Below, piece by piece: positions 1-5,746 of a DNA stretch of 7,753 bases. This DNA comes from Clostridia bacterium. GTDB lineage: Bacteria; Bacillota; Clostridia; Christensenellales; Borkfalkiaceae. A program made the translations under genes and the position numbers. The stretch's first letter is position 1. Every line of letters starts with the position of its first letter. The notes under the pieces were generated by a model. That model saw nothing but the letters and a program-made list of their open reading frames with translations. It was not told the DNA's origin and searched no databases. The stretch covers positions 1 through 7,753 of the forward strand of contig JAFZXG010000131.1 of NCBI GenBank assembly GCA_017616925.1, read 5' to 3'.

Positions 1-1
1 A

Positions 2-31
2 TTGACAAATATTGTAGTTAAAGTGTACAAT
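2..31 (+). promoter_or_regulatory. Possible sigma-A-type promoter at the window edge
   Basis: TTGACA at 2-7 and TACAAT at 26-31 are separated by 18 bases, a full -35 match and a 5/6 -10 match. Transcription would be expected to start near 38, which is the ATG chosen for the next gene, so the mRNA would be leaderless or nearly so. The elements may be fortuitous in an AT-rich region, and the sequence upstream is not visible. Confidence 0.35.
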
Positions 32-37
32 AGACAA

Positions 38-529
38 ATGGAAAGAATTATATTCAGTGGCGAGTGGGATAAGCATAGCATGGATTATTATGTTTCACAT
101 GCTTTTAGGGAATATAGAGTTGCAATGTTAATAGCATTGATACTTTGTCTTTCTTCGCAAATTATTTTAGGGGCATTGTCTAACGGGTACAGACTTTTTG
201 CCATTGCGTTTTCACTAACTCTGCTTATCCTATTTACTACTTTTATCAGTTGTCCAAAAATTTTTTATCCAAGGCGCATCCTTTATGCCGAATTGCCTTA
301 TATAATTACCATTGAAAAAGAAAAAATCGTTTGTGACAGCACCACAAATAATGCTTATTATTCAAAAGAACTTAAAGATGTTAAAAAGGTAGTTGATTTC
401 GGAAGTTTTTATTGTGTATCTTTTTATTTTTCACGCGTGAAATTTATCTGTCAAAAAGATTTAATTATTCAAGGTACGATAGAAGAGTTTGAAGAGACTT
501 TTAGCGACGTGATAGTCAGAAAAAAATAA
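38..529 (+). CDS. Small two-helix membrane protein, YcxB-like C-terminal domain (copy 1)
   Basis: 163-residue protein of unknown function. Two hydrophobic segments (about residues 29-47 and 53-71) sit after a short charged N-terminus and are followed by a soluble domain of roughly 80 residues. This layout, and the pattern of beta-strand-like segments ending in a CQK..I..GTIEEFEETF helix, resembles YcxB-like proteins (two membrane helices plus a cytoplasmic domain); the assignment is by architecture and not certain. The ATG at 38 was chosen because MERIIFSGE then aligns with MVEFKGE of the paralogue at 622. An in-frame TTG at 2 would add 12 residues, and the frame is open to the window edge, so a start further upstream cannot be excluded. 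There is no clear ribosome site before 38. The 3' end lies in a direct repeat shared with the next gene. Codons are AT-rich compared with the genes after 1290. Confidence 0.6.
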   Translation: MERIIFSGEWDKHSMDYYVSHAFREYRVAMLIALILCLSSQIILGALSNGYRLFAIAFSLTLLILFTTFISCPKIFYPRRILYAELPYIITIEKEKIVCDSTTNNAYYSKELKDVKKVVDFGSFYCVSFYFSRVKFICQKDLIIQGTIEEFEETFSDVIVRKK

Positions 530-590
530 GGATCGTATAGGAAAATAATTTTAGTTTAATTGAATTAATCGAAAGAACGCTTTGTTGTAG
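471..590 (+). repeat. 120-bp direct repeat, copy 1 (3' end of gene plus flank)
   Basis: This stretch matches 1055-1173 with three substitutions and one single-base indel (seven A's here, six in copy 2). It begins at AAGGTA in the coding region, covers the last codons and stop of the first YcxB-like gene, and continues about 60 bases into non-coding DNA. An odd-centred palindrome, TTAATT-G-AATTAA, lies at 556-568. Immediately outside the repeat the two loci lose similarity at the DNA level. Confidence 0.95.
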
Positions 591-621
591 TAGATTCGTA
601 TTATATAGTGGAAGCATAATT

Positions 622-1131
622 ATGGTTGAATTTAAGGGCGAATTGAATCTGAAAAGTTATAAACCTATAATACATAGGCTAAATAAGGAACTTCAGATTA
701 TCATTATTGTGGTTTATCTGATTATCGCTGTTCCGTGCTTTTTGTTATATTGTTTGACGGATTTCGGATTTGCCTTGATCGCGGGTGCAATTTCTCTCAC
801 GGTTATAGCGCTTACAAGTTTTATACTTTTATTTTTCGCAGGGGAAAAATTTCATCGGGAAACCTTAAAAATGTTTCCGAAGTATATTGCCTTTGAAAAC
901 GGAATAATCGAACTTGGATATAACAGTCAAAAACACAGAGAGTTTTATTATGAAAATATAAAGGGCATAGCCGACTACGGCGAGTTTTATTACGTTTTTT
1001 TGAAAATCCCAAATAGAAATCAATCTTTTGTTTGCCAAAAAGGTCTGATAACCGAAGGTACAATAGAAGAATTTGAAGAGACTTTTAGCGACGTGATAGT
1101 CAGAAAAAATAAGGATCGTATAGGAAAATAA
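622..1131 (+). CDS. Small two-helix membrane protein, YcxB-like C-terminal domain (copy 2)
   Basis: 169-residue paralogue of the preceding gene, function unknown. Hydrophobic segments lie at about residues 24-44 and 48-72, followed by a soluble YcxB-like domain at about 88-157. Similarity to copy 1 is weak through the helices and most of the domain (shared pattern FY...IK.IADYGEFYYV and CQKGLI) but becomes identical at residues 146-162 (GTIEEFEETFSDVIVRK). After that this copy runs on for NKDRIGK, because its A-run is one base shorter than in copy 1. A weak ribosome site (GTGGAAG, 608-614) stands 7 bases before the ATG. No convincing promoter is seen between the two genes, so they are probably cotranscribed up to the terminator at 1204. 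The tandem arrangement and AT-rich composition suggest recent duplication or acquisition. The role could be membrane-associated signalling or immunity-like, but nothing in the sequence decides this. Confidence 0.7.
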   Translation: MVEFKGELNLKSYKPIIHRLNKELQIIIIVVYLIIAVPCFLLYCLTDFGFALIAGAISLTVIALTSFILLFFAGEKFHRETLKMFPKYIAFENGIIELGYNSQKHREFYYENIKGIADYGEFYYVFLKIPNRNQSFVCQKGLITEGTIEEFEETFSDVIVRKNKDRIGK

Positions 1132-1173
1132 TTTTAGTTTAATTGAATTAATCGAAAGAACGCTATGTTGTAG
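1055..1173 (+). repeat. 119-bp direct repeat, copy 2 (3' end of gene plus flank)
   Basis: Second copy of the 471-590 repeat, covering the 3' end of the second YcxB-like gene and about 40 bases beyond its stop. Differences from copy 1 are CA/CG and A/G near the start, one fewer A in the A-run (six), and A/T near the end (CGCTATG versus CGCTTTG). The shared sequence includes the same TTAATTGAATTAA palindrome. Confidence 0.95.
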
Positions 1174-1203
1174 GCGACTTAATTTATTTAAACGCAATGG
1201 GGG

Positions 1204-1230
1204 AAAGACGGCGTAAATGCCGTCTTTTTT
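1204..1230 (+). terminator. Rho-independent terminator after the YcxB-like pair
   Basis: Perfect 9-bp stem AAAGACGGC (1204-1212) / GCCGTCTTT (1219-1227) with a six-base loop, ending in a run of T's (1225-1230). It separates the YcxB-like genes from the rfb promoter that begins five bases later. Confidence 0.9.
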
Positions 1231-1234
1231 ATAC

Positions 1235-1263
1235 TTGAAAAGTGTGGCAAAAGGTGGTATAAT
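1235..1263 (+). promoter_or_regulatory. Promoter of the rfbACD operon (extended -10)
   Basis: TTGAAA (1235-1240), a 17-base spacer, then a perfect TATAAT (1258-1263) preceded by TGG, which makes an extended -10. The expected transcription start is near 1270, giving a 5' leader of about 23 bases with no room for a riboswitch or attenuator. A ribosome site GGGAG (1283-1287) stands five bases before the rfbA ATG. Confidence 0.9.
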
Positions 1264-1292
1264 AGATCCGACAAAGTTTTACGGGAGACGAT

Positions 1293-2174
1293 ATGAAAGG
1301 TATTATTTTAGCGGGCGGCGCGGGAACGCGACTTTATCCGCTTACGAAAGTGACGAGTAAACAACTCTTGCCCGTTTACGACAAACCGATGATCTATTAT
1401 CCGCTTTCGGTGCTTATGCTTGCGGGAATACGCGAGATCCTTATAATTTCCACGCCTTCGGACACGCCGAGATTTAAGGAACTTTTAGGCGACGGGGAAG
1501 AGTTCGGCGTAAAACTTTCCTATAAAGTCCAGCCGTCCCCCGACGGACTCGCGCAGGCGTTCGTGCTGGGAAAAGAGTTTTTAGGCGGCGCGGCGGGCGC
1601 GATGATACTCGGCGACAATATCTTTTACGGAAACGGGCTTAAAGAACTTTTGTTTAAAGCGGTCGCAGACGCGGAAAACGGTCGCGCGACGGTGTTCGGC
1701 TACCGAGTTTCCGATCCCGAAAGGTTCGGCGTGGTCGCTTTCGATAAAAACGGAGTCGCCACGAGTATAGAAGAAAAACCCAAAAACCCAAAGTCCGATT
1801 ACGCGGTGACGGGGCTGTATTTTTACCCCGCGGGCGTTTCCGAGATCGCGGAAACTATTCCGCTTTCGGACAGAAAGGAATACGAGATAACCACTCTCAA
1901 CGAAATATACTTAAAGCGCGGACTACTCGATGTGCAACTTCTAAAAAGCGGGTTTACCTGGCTCGATATGGGTACGACCGACAGTCTGGTGGAAGCGGCG
2001 GAATTCGTCCGCACCATTGAAAAACGGCAGAACGCCGTTCTGTTCGCGCCCGAAACCATAGGCTACTCTAACGGCTGGACGGACGAAAAACGGTTGCTTT
2101 CCGCGGCGGAAAATTACGGAAATTCGTCCTACGGCAAGTTTTTAAGGGCTTTTGCAGAAGGAAAGGTGTTTTAA
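1293..2174 (+). CDS. rfbA: Glucose-1-phosphate thymidylyltransferase (RmlA)
   Basis: Catalyses dTTP + glucose-1-phosphate to dTDP-glucose + PPi, the first step of dTDP-L-rhamnose synthesis in the cytoplasm. The 293-residue length is usual for RmlA. The nucleotidyltransferase signature is complete: [11 protein letters not shown] (6-16, with R13), [16 protein letters not shown] (22-37, with K23), LGDNIFYG (106-113, metal-binding D108), EEKP (160-163) and [10 protein letters not shown] (223-232, second metal ligand D225). The long [18 protein letters not shown] form separates RmlA from UTP-glucose (GalU) enzymes. The ATG start is supported by a ribosome site GGGAG five bases upstream. It is first in a three-gene operon with rfbC one base after its stop. 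The RmlA family is commonly feedback-regulated by dTDP-rhamnose; nothing in the DNA indicates transcriptional control beyond the strong promoter. Confidence 0.97.
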   Translation: MKGIILAGGAGTRLYPLTKVTSKQLLPVYDKPMIYYPLSVLMLAGIREILIISTPSDTPRFKELLGDGEEFGVKLSYKVQPSPDGLAQAFVLGKEFLGGAAGAMILGDNIFYGNGLKELLFKAVADAENGRATVFGYRVSDPERFGVVAFDKNGVATSIEEKPKNPKSDYAVTGLYFYPAGVSEIAETIPLSDRKEYEITTLNEIYLKRGLLDVQLLKSGFTWLDMGTTDSLVEAAEFVRTIEKRQNAVLFAPETIGYSNGWTDEKRLLSAAENYGNSSYGKFLRAFAEGKVF

Positions 2175-2175
2175 T

Positions 2176-2739
2176 ATGTTCAAGTTTGAAAAAACCCGTA
2201 TAAAAGGCGTTTATATCGTAGAACCCGAAGTCCACGGCGACGCGCGGGGCTATTTTATGGAGACCTATAAGGAAAGCGAATTTTTCGCCGCGGGATTAAA
2301 ATATAAATTCGTGCAGGATAACCAGAGCGCGTCCAAAAAAGGCGTACTTCGCGGAATACATTATCAGATAAACTTTCCGCAAGCCAAACTCGTAAGAGTT
2401 TTAAGCGGAGAAGTGTTCGACGTGGCGGTCGATCTTCGAAAGGGTTCGGACACTTACGGCAAGTGGGTGGGCGAGATTCTCTCCGCGGAAAACAAAAAAA
2501 TGCTATTGATCCCAAGGGGGTTCGGACACGGGTTTTCGGTGCTTTCGGACTTCGCGGAATTTTCGTATAAGGTGGACGACTTTTATCACCCCGAGGACGA
2601 GGGGGGTATAATCTGGAACGATCCCGATATAAATATCGCGTGGCCGACGACGGACGGCGTTATTCTTTCCGAAAAAGACAAACGACACCCGTTGTTTAAG
2701 GACTTAAAACCCGAACTCGTCGTAAAGGATAACTTATGA
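2176..2739 (+). CDS. rfbC: dTDP-4-dehydrorhamnose 3,5-epimerase (RmlC)
   Basis: Epimerises dTDP-4-keto-6-deoxyglucose at C3 and C5 to dTDP-4-keto-rhamnose, the third step of the rhamnose pathway. The 187-residue protein is of normal size for this cupin-fold family. Visible family motifs are GDARGYFMETY (21-31), QDNQSASKKGVLRGIHYQ (47-64; H62 corresponds to the catalytic His of the RmlC family), VFDVAVDLRKGS (80-91), PRGFGHGF (113-120) and WNDPDINIAWP (147-157; an Asp here completes the His-Asp pair). The ATG at 2176 was preferred to an in-frame TTG at 2152: it aligns with the usual N-terminus, follows a good ribosome site (AAGGAAAGG, 2158-2166), and avoids overlap with rfbA. It lies one base after the rfbA stop, so the two are tightly coupled. 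The enzyme that makes its substrate, RmlB, is not encoded in this window. Confidence 0.96.
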   Translation: MFKFEKTRIKGVYIVEPEVHGDARGYFMETYKESEFFAAGLKYKFVQDNQSASKKGVLRGIHYQINFPQAKLVRVLSGEVFDVAVDLRKGSDTYGKWVGEILSAENKKMLLIPRGFGHGFSVLSDFAEFSYKVDDFYHPEDEGGIIWNDPDINIAWPTTDGVILSEKDKRHPLFKDLKPELVVKDNL

Positions 2740-3626
2740 AAGTTTTAGTGACGGGTGCGCTCGGGCAGTTAGGCGGCGACGTCGTAGCCGAACTTCTTTC
2801 CCGCGGTATCGCCGCGGTAGGCAGCGACGTAAAGGACGCGGCGGAAAGTTTCCCCGCCGAATATATTAAACTCGACATTACGGACGGAAACGCCGTAGAG
2901 ACCGCGCTTGAAAAAATTATGCCCGACGCCGTGATCCACTGCGCCGCTTGGACGGACGTGGACGGCGCGGAAAAGGAAGAGAATAAACCGCTCGTATATA
3001 GGATCAACGCCGCGGGTACTTCCTATATCGCGAAAGCGTGCGAAAAGATCTCGGCGAAGATGCTTTATATTTCCACGGACTACGTTTTTAAGGGAAGCGG
3101 GGACGTTCCTTATAAGCCCGACGACAAAAATTTCGCGCCGTTAAATTATTACGGCGAAACCAAACTCGCGGGCGAAAAAGCCGTGGCGGAACTTAAGAAG
3201 TTCTTCGTGGTGCGTATCGCATGGGCGTTCGGTGAAAACGGTAAAAATTTCGTCAAAACCATGCTCGCGCTTTCCGAAAAACACGACGCGCTACGCGTGG
3301 TAAACGACCAGATAGGCACGCCCACCTATACGAAAGACCTTTCAAGGCTTCTCGTCGATATGATACTTACCGAAAAATACGGTTTCTATCACGCTACCAA
3401 CGAAGGCGGATTCGTCTCTTGGGCGGATTTCGCCAAAGAAATATTCGCCCTTTCGGGAAAGACTACGAAAGTCATACCCGTCACCACTGCCGAATACGGC
3501 GTTTCGGTGGCAGAACGTCCCTTTAACAGCCGTCTCGATAAAAGCAAACTCGTAAAAAACGGCTTTATTCCGCTTCCCGACTGGAAAGACGCCTTAAAAC
3601 GCTTTTTAAGAAATATCGGAAAATAA
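2736..3626 (+). CDS. rfbD: dTDP-4-dehydrorhamnose reductase (RmlD)
   Basis: NAD(P)H-dependent reduction of dTDP-4-keto-L-rhamnose to dTDP-L-rhamnose, the last step of the pathway. The 296 residues are full length for RmlD, an extended short-chain dehydrogenase. The Rossmann nucleotide-binding motif TGALGQLGG (6-14, GxxGxxG) opens the protein. The active site is seen as STDYVF (113-118, catalytic T114) and YGETK (139-143, the YxxxK pair). HCAAWTDVDGAE (68-79), RIAWAFG (160-166) and NDQIGTPTYT (190-199) are typical RmlD segments. The start overlaps the rfbC stop by four bases (ATGA), which points to translational coupling; AAAGGA (2724-2729) serves as ribosome site. The product feeds rhamnose into cell-wall polysaccharide or other surface glycans in Gram-positives; no rhamnosyltransferase is in view. 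Confidence 0.96.
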   Translation: MKVLVTGALGQLGGDVVAELLSRGIAAVGSDVKDAAESFPAEYIKLDITDGNAVETALEKIMPDAVIHCAAWTDVDGAEKEENKPLVYRINAAGTSYIAKACEKISAKMLYISTDYVFKGSGDVPYKPDDKNFAPLNYYGETKLAGEKAVAELKKFFVVRIAWAFGENGKNFVKTMLALSEKHDALRVVNDQIGTPTYTKDLSRLLVDMILTEKYGFYHATNEGGFVSWADFAKEIFALSGKTTKVIPVTTAEYGVSVAERPFNSRLDKSKLVKNGFIPLPDWKDALKRFLRNIGK

Positions 3627-3643
3627 AAAACGATAAAAAATCG

Positions 3644-3670
3644 AAAACGCCCGAAAGGGCGTTTTTCTTT
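3644..3670. terminator. Bidirectional terminator between rfbD and maf
   Basis: Stem AAAACGCCC (3644-3652) / GGGCGTTTT (3657-3665) with a GAAA tetraloop, followed by T's on the plus strand. Flanking A-runs at 3626-3640 supply a T-rich tail on the minus strand, so it can end both rfbD and the convergent maf transcript. Confidence 0.92.
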
Positions 3671-3700
3671 TAGCGGACGTATCGCCGTCTGCGGTTTTTC

Positions 3701-4255
3701 CTATAAAAGCGCGTCAAGTAAGGGTTTGATTTTTTCGATAGGCAAGCCTATTATATTTTCTTTGCTTCCCGTAAAGGATTCTATCTTTATAAACCCGTCC
3801 TGAAGTCCGTAACTTCCCGCCTTGTCCATGGGCTTTCCGCTTTCGACGTATGCTTTAATAGTTTCCTTTTTCAGTACGGGGAAGGTGACTTTCGATTCCG
3901 CGTAATCTTTTACCGTGCCTTTTTCGGTCGTTAACGCAAACCCCGTATAGACCGTATGAGTGTTCCCAGACAGCGAAGAAAGAGTTTTTATCGCGTCGTT
4001 CTCGTCTTTGGGTTTTCCTATGATTTTGCCGCCCAAAACGACCACGGTATCCGCGCCGAGAACGACGGCGGCGTTGTCTTTTAATTTACCGAATACGTCC
4101 TCGGCTTTTCCCACGGCGTTGCAGAGAACGGTCGCAATAGGATCTTTCGGGTACAGGACTTCCTTAAAGTCGCTCTTTTCCACCGAAAAGTCGTAGCCCG
4201 CTTTTAAAAGTATTTCCCGTCGCCGCGGCGACGCGCTCGCAAGAACAAGACGCAT
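3701..4255 (-). CDS. maf: Maf-family nucleoside triphosphate pyrophosphatase (dTTP/UTP type likely)
   Basis: Hydrolyses non-canonical or surplus nucleoside triphosphates to the monophosphate and pyrophosphate; Maf proteins are linked to house-cleaning and to septum formation. The 184 residues match the family. The signatures are present: LASASPRRREIL at the N-terminus (5-16), GADTVVV (67-73, catalytic D69), GKPKDENDA (80-88), TVYTGFAL (101-108), DKAGSYGLQ (144-152) and a C-terminal GSKENIIGLP (163-172). The R11/R12, K50, Q152 pattern fits the YhdE-like dTTP/UTP group better than the m7GTP group, which is inference from family knowledge. The usual Arg in the SGR.H motif is Asn here (SGNTH, 96-100). 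The start is supported by a GGAG ribosome site six bases upstream and a near-consensus promoter. It is transcribed alone, convergent with rfbD and divergent from the kinase gene. Confidence 0.95.
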   Translation of the reverse strand: MRLVLASASPRRREILLKAGYDFSVEKSDFKEVLYPKDPIATVLCNAVGKAEDVFGKLKDNAAVVLGADTVVVLGGKIIGKPKDENDAIKTLSSLSGNTHTVYTGFALTTEKGTVKDYAESKVTFPVLKKETIKAYVESGKPMDKAGSYGLQDGFIKIESFTGSKENIIGLPIEKIKPLLDALL

Positions 4256-4274
4256 TTTTTTCTCCGTTGCCGAT

Positions 4275-4303
4275 ATTATAACAAAACCGAAAAATTAAGT
4301 CAA
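4275..4303 (-). promoter_or_regulatory. maf promoter
   Basis: On the minus strand, TTGACT (4303-4298), a 17-base spacer and a perfect TATAAT (4280-4275). The start of transcription is expected near 4268, leaving a leader of only about 13 bases that carries the CGGAGA ribosome site. Confidence 0.88.
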
Positions 4304-4318
4304 CGGAGACCGTTAAAC

Positions 4319-4347
4319 TTGCTATATTTTTTTTATTGTGTTATACT
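4319..4347 (+). promoter_or_regulatory. Promoter of the nahK-like gene (extended -10)
   Basis: TTGCTA (4319-4324), 17-base spacer, TATACT (4342-4347) preceded by TGT, an extended -10. Only 15 bases separate its -35 from that of the divergent maf promoter, so the two polymerases could interfere with each other. The transcript would start near 4354, just before the AAGGAG ribosome site at 4361. Confidence 0.8.
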
Positions 4348-4371
4348 TATTATCGCTTTAAAGGAGAAACC

Positions 4372-5469
4372 ATGACTTACGATTTTGACAAAATTATCTC
4401 GCGGTTCGACATTTCGGGTAAACTCGTTTCCTGCTCCCGTTACGGTGAAGGGCATATCAACGAAACCTATCTTGCGATAACCGAAGATAACGGGAAAGAA
4501 ACAAAATATATATTGCAGAGAATAAACGGCAAACTGTTTCCGGACGCAGATAAACTTATGAGCAATATTTGTCTCGTTACCGATTTCAACCGAAAAAAGA
4601 TCGCGGAACGCGGCGGCGATCCCGACAGGGAAAGTCTTACCGTAGTAAGAACGCGGGACGGGAGACCTTATTATCACGACGAGACTACTGACTCGAATTT
4701 CAGGGTGTACGTATTCATCACGGGTGCGATCGCGTACCAGACCGTAGAAAAGCCCGAACATTTTTACGAAAGCGCGATGGCGTTCGGCAACTTTGCGAAT
4801 TTACTCGCCGAATTCGACGCGACCAAACTTTACGAAGTTCTGCCCGATTTCCATAATACCGAAAAAAGATTCGGGGATTTTGAAAACTCGCTTTTAAAAA
4901 ACGCCGTCGGCAGAGCCGCGGGCGTAAAGAAGGAAATAGATTTCGTGTTAAAAAGAAAAGATTACTGCGGCAGGATAGTAAACCTTTTAAAAAGCGGGGA
5001 AATGCCCGTAAAGGTCACCCATAACGACACCAAACTGAACAACGTTATGCTGGACGAGACGACGAGCAAGTACGTCGCGGTCATCGATCTCGACACCATA
5101 ATGCCGGGAAGTATCTGTTACGATTTCGGTGACAGTATCAGATTCGGCTGCAACACGGGCGCGGAAGACGAACCCGACCTTAACAAAGTCAATTTCGACG
5201 TAAACCTTTTTAAGTCTTACGCCAAAGGCTATCTTACGGCTTTGGGGAATAGCGTCACGAAAACGGAAAGGGATAATCTGGCGTTCGGCGCGATACTTAT
5301 GACTTACGAGTGCGGTATGAGATTTTTGGCCGACTATCTGGACGGGGACGTGTATTTCAGGACCACGCGGGCAAACCAGAACTTAGACAGGGCGAGAACG
5401 CAGTTCAAACTTATCGAAGATATGGAAAAAGCCCTTCCGGAAATGGAAAGGATAATCGCCGAAAACTAA
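4372..5469 (+). CDS. nahK: N-acetylhexosamine 1-kinase (NahK-like anomeric sugar kinase)
   Basis: Predicted to phosphorylate GlcNAc/GalNAc at C1 with ATP, giving the hexosamine-1-phosphate. The 365-residue protein closely resembles Bifidobacterium NahK (LnpB) as I recall its sequence: YGEGHINETY (24-33), YILQRIN (46-52), the nucleotide-side segment FPDADKLMSN (56-65), the catalytic loop VTHNDTKLNN (215-224, D219 the likely base), IDLDTIMPGS (238-247, metal-binding D239/D241), DFGDSIRFG (251-259) and ECGMRFLADYLDGDVYF. It belongs to the aminoglycoside phosphotransferase/choline kinase fold but is not an antibiotic kinase, since the KLNN and DTIMPG stretches are NahK-specific. The ATG at 4372 has an ideal AAGGAG site five bases upstream; an in-frame TTG at 4336 would precede the predicted transcription start and is rejected. 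It is monocistronic, ended by a terminator right after the stop. Substrate range is inferred from the family. Confidence 0.88.
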   Translation: MTYDFDKIISRFDISGKLVSCSRYGEGHINETYLAITEDNGKETKYILQRINGKLFPDADKLMSNICLVTDFNRKKIAERGGDPDRESLTVVRTRDGRPYYHDETTDSNFRVYVFITGAIAYQTVEKPEHFYESAMAFGNFANLLAEFDATKLYEVLPDFHNTEKRFGDFENSLLKNAVGRAAGVKKEIDFVLKRKDYCGRIVNLLKSGEMPVKVTHNDTKLNNVMLDETTSKYVAVIDLDTIMPGSICYDFGDSIRFGCNTGAEDEPDLNKVNFDVNLFKSYAKGYLTALGNSVTKTERDNLAFGAILMTYECGMRFLADYLDGDVYFRTTRANQNLDRARTQFKLIEDMEKALPEMERIIAEN

Positions 5470-5473
5470 AACG

Positions 5474-5498
5474 AAAACGCCGGTCACGGCGTTTTTTT
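5474..5498. terminator. Bidirectional terminator between nahK-like gene and the small minus-strand gene
   Basis: Stem AAAACGCCG (5474-5482) / CGGCGTTTT (5487-5495) with a GTCA loop and a plus-strand T-run to 5498. Read on the minus strand the hairpin is followed by TTTTCGTTTT. It begins five bases after the kinase stop, and the minus-strand gene's stop codon lies inside its loop. Its first ten bases (CGAAAACGCC, counted from 5472) repeat those of the rfbD terminator. Confidence 0.9.
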
Positions 5499-5726
5499 CT
5501 GCGATTTTTTTACTCTCTTTACGAACTCGTCGTGTGAAGCGGATATTTTCAGCAGTCTGTCTCCGAGATCGTTTATCCGCCGCTCTTCGCCTTGCGGGGA
5601 GACGTCGGAAGGGTGCTGCGAAGTTTCCTTTTTTTCGGGATCGTTAGCGGGAGAAGAGACGGTGTTTTGGGTTCTGTACAGGCTTAAAAGCGAATTTATC
5701 AGGTTAAATACGCCGAATTTATCCAT
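5484..5726 (-). CDS. Small hypothetical protein, 80 residues
   Basis: Not recognised as a known family. The protein has a short amphipathic or hydrophobic N-terminal helix (MDKFGVFNLINSLLSLYR), a polar Pro/Ser/Glu-rich linker (about 20-48) that is probably disordered, and a charged C-terminal helix (about 49-76, RRINDLGDRLLKIS...FVKRVKK). There is no signal peptide, Cys pair or catalytic motif. It is likely real: the ATG is preceded by an AAGGAG ribosome site (5743-5738), although the 11-base spacing is long, and its codon choice (AGA, ATA, GTA, CTC, TTC) matches the neighbours. The frame is not a shadow, since no plus-strand gene covers most of it. The stop TGA sits in the terminator loop shared with the convergent kinase gene. 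No clear minus-strand promoter was found; TTGTAT-17-TATACG near 5815-5787 is a weak candidate. The role may be membrane- or partner-associated, which is a guess from the helix. Confidence 0.62.
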   Translation of the reverse strand: MDKFGVFNLINSLLSLYRTQNTVSSPANDPEKKETSQHPSDVSPQGEERRINDLGDRLLKISASHDEFVKRVKKSQKKTP

Positions 5727-5746
5727 AATTTTTATTTCTCCTTAAC

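Noticed and set aside
471..1173. Insertion-sequence or CRISPR origin for the direct repeat
   Set aside because: There is no transposase, no terminal inverted repeats, and only two copies of a 120-bp unit that includes coding sequence.
865..1197. Minus-strand open frame of 110 codons over the second YcxB-like gene
   Set aside because: It is antisense to a better supported gene, has no ribosome site and its composition looks like a reverse reading.
2255..3007. Several minus-strand frames across rfbC and rfbD
   Set aside because: They are shadows of the strongly recognised rfb genes, rich in Ser, Arg and Pro as expected from reverse reading, with no start signals.
4333..4761. Minus-strand frame of 142 codons over the nahK start
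   Set aside because: It overlaps a clear kinase gene and its promoter; no ribosome site or family resemblance.
4372..5469. Reading the kinase as an aminoglycoside resistance phosphotransferase
   Set aside because: The fold family is the same, but the GEGHINETY, THNDTKLNN and IDLDTIMPG stretches match N-acetylhexosamine kinases.
5310..5537. Plus-strand frame of 75 codons at the kinase 3' end
   Set aside because: It is an alternative frame of the kinase gene running through its terminator; the Arg/Lys-rich sequence is typical of a shadow.
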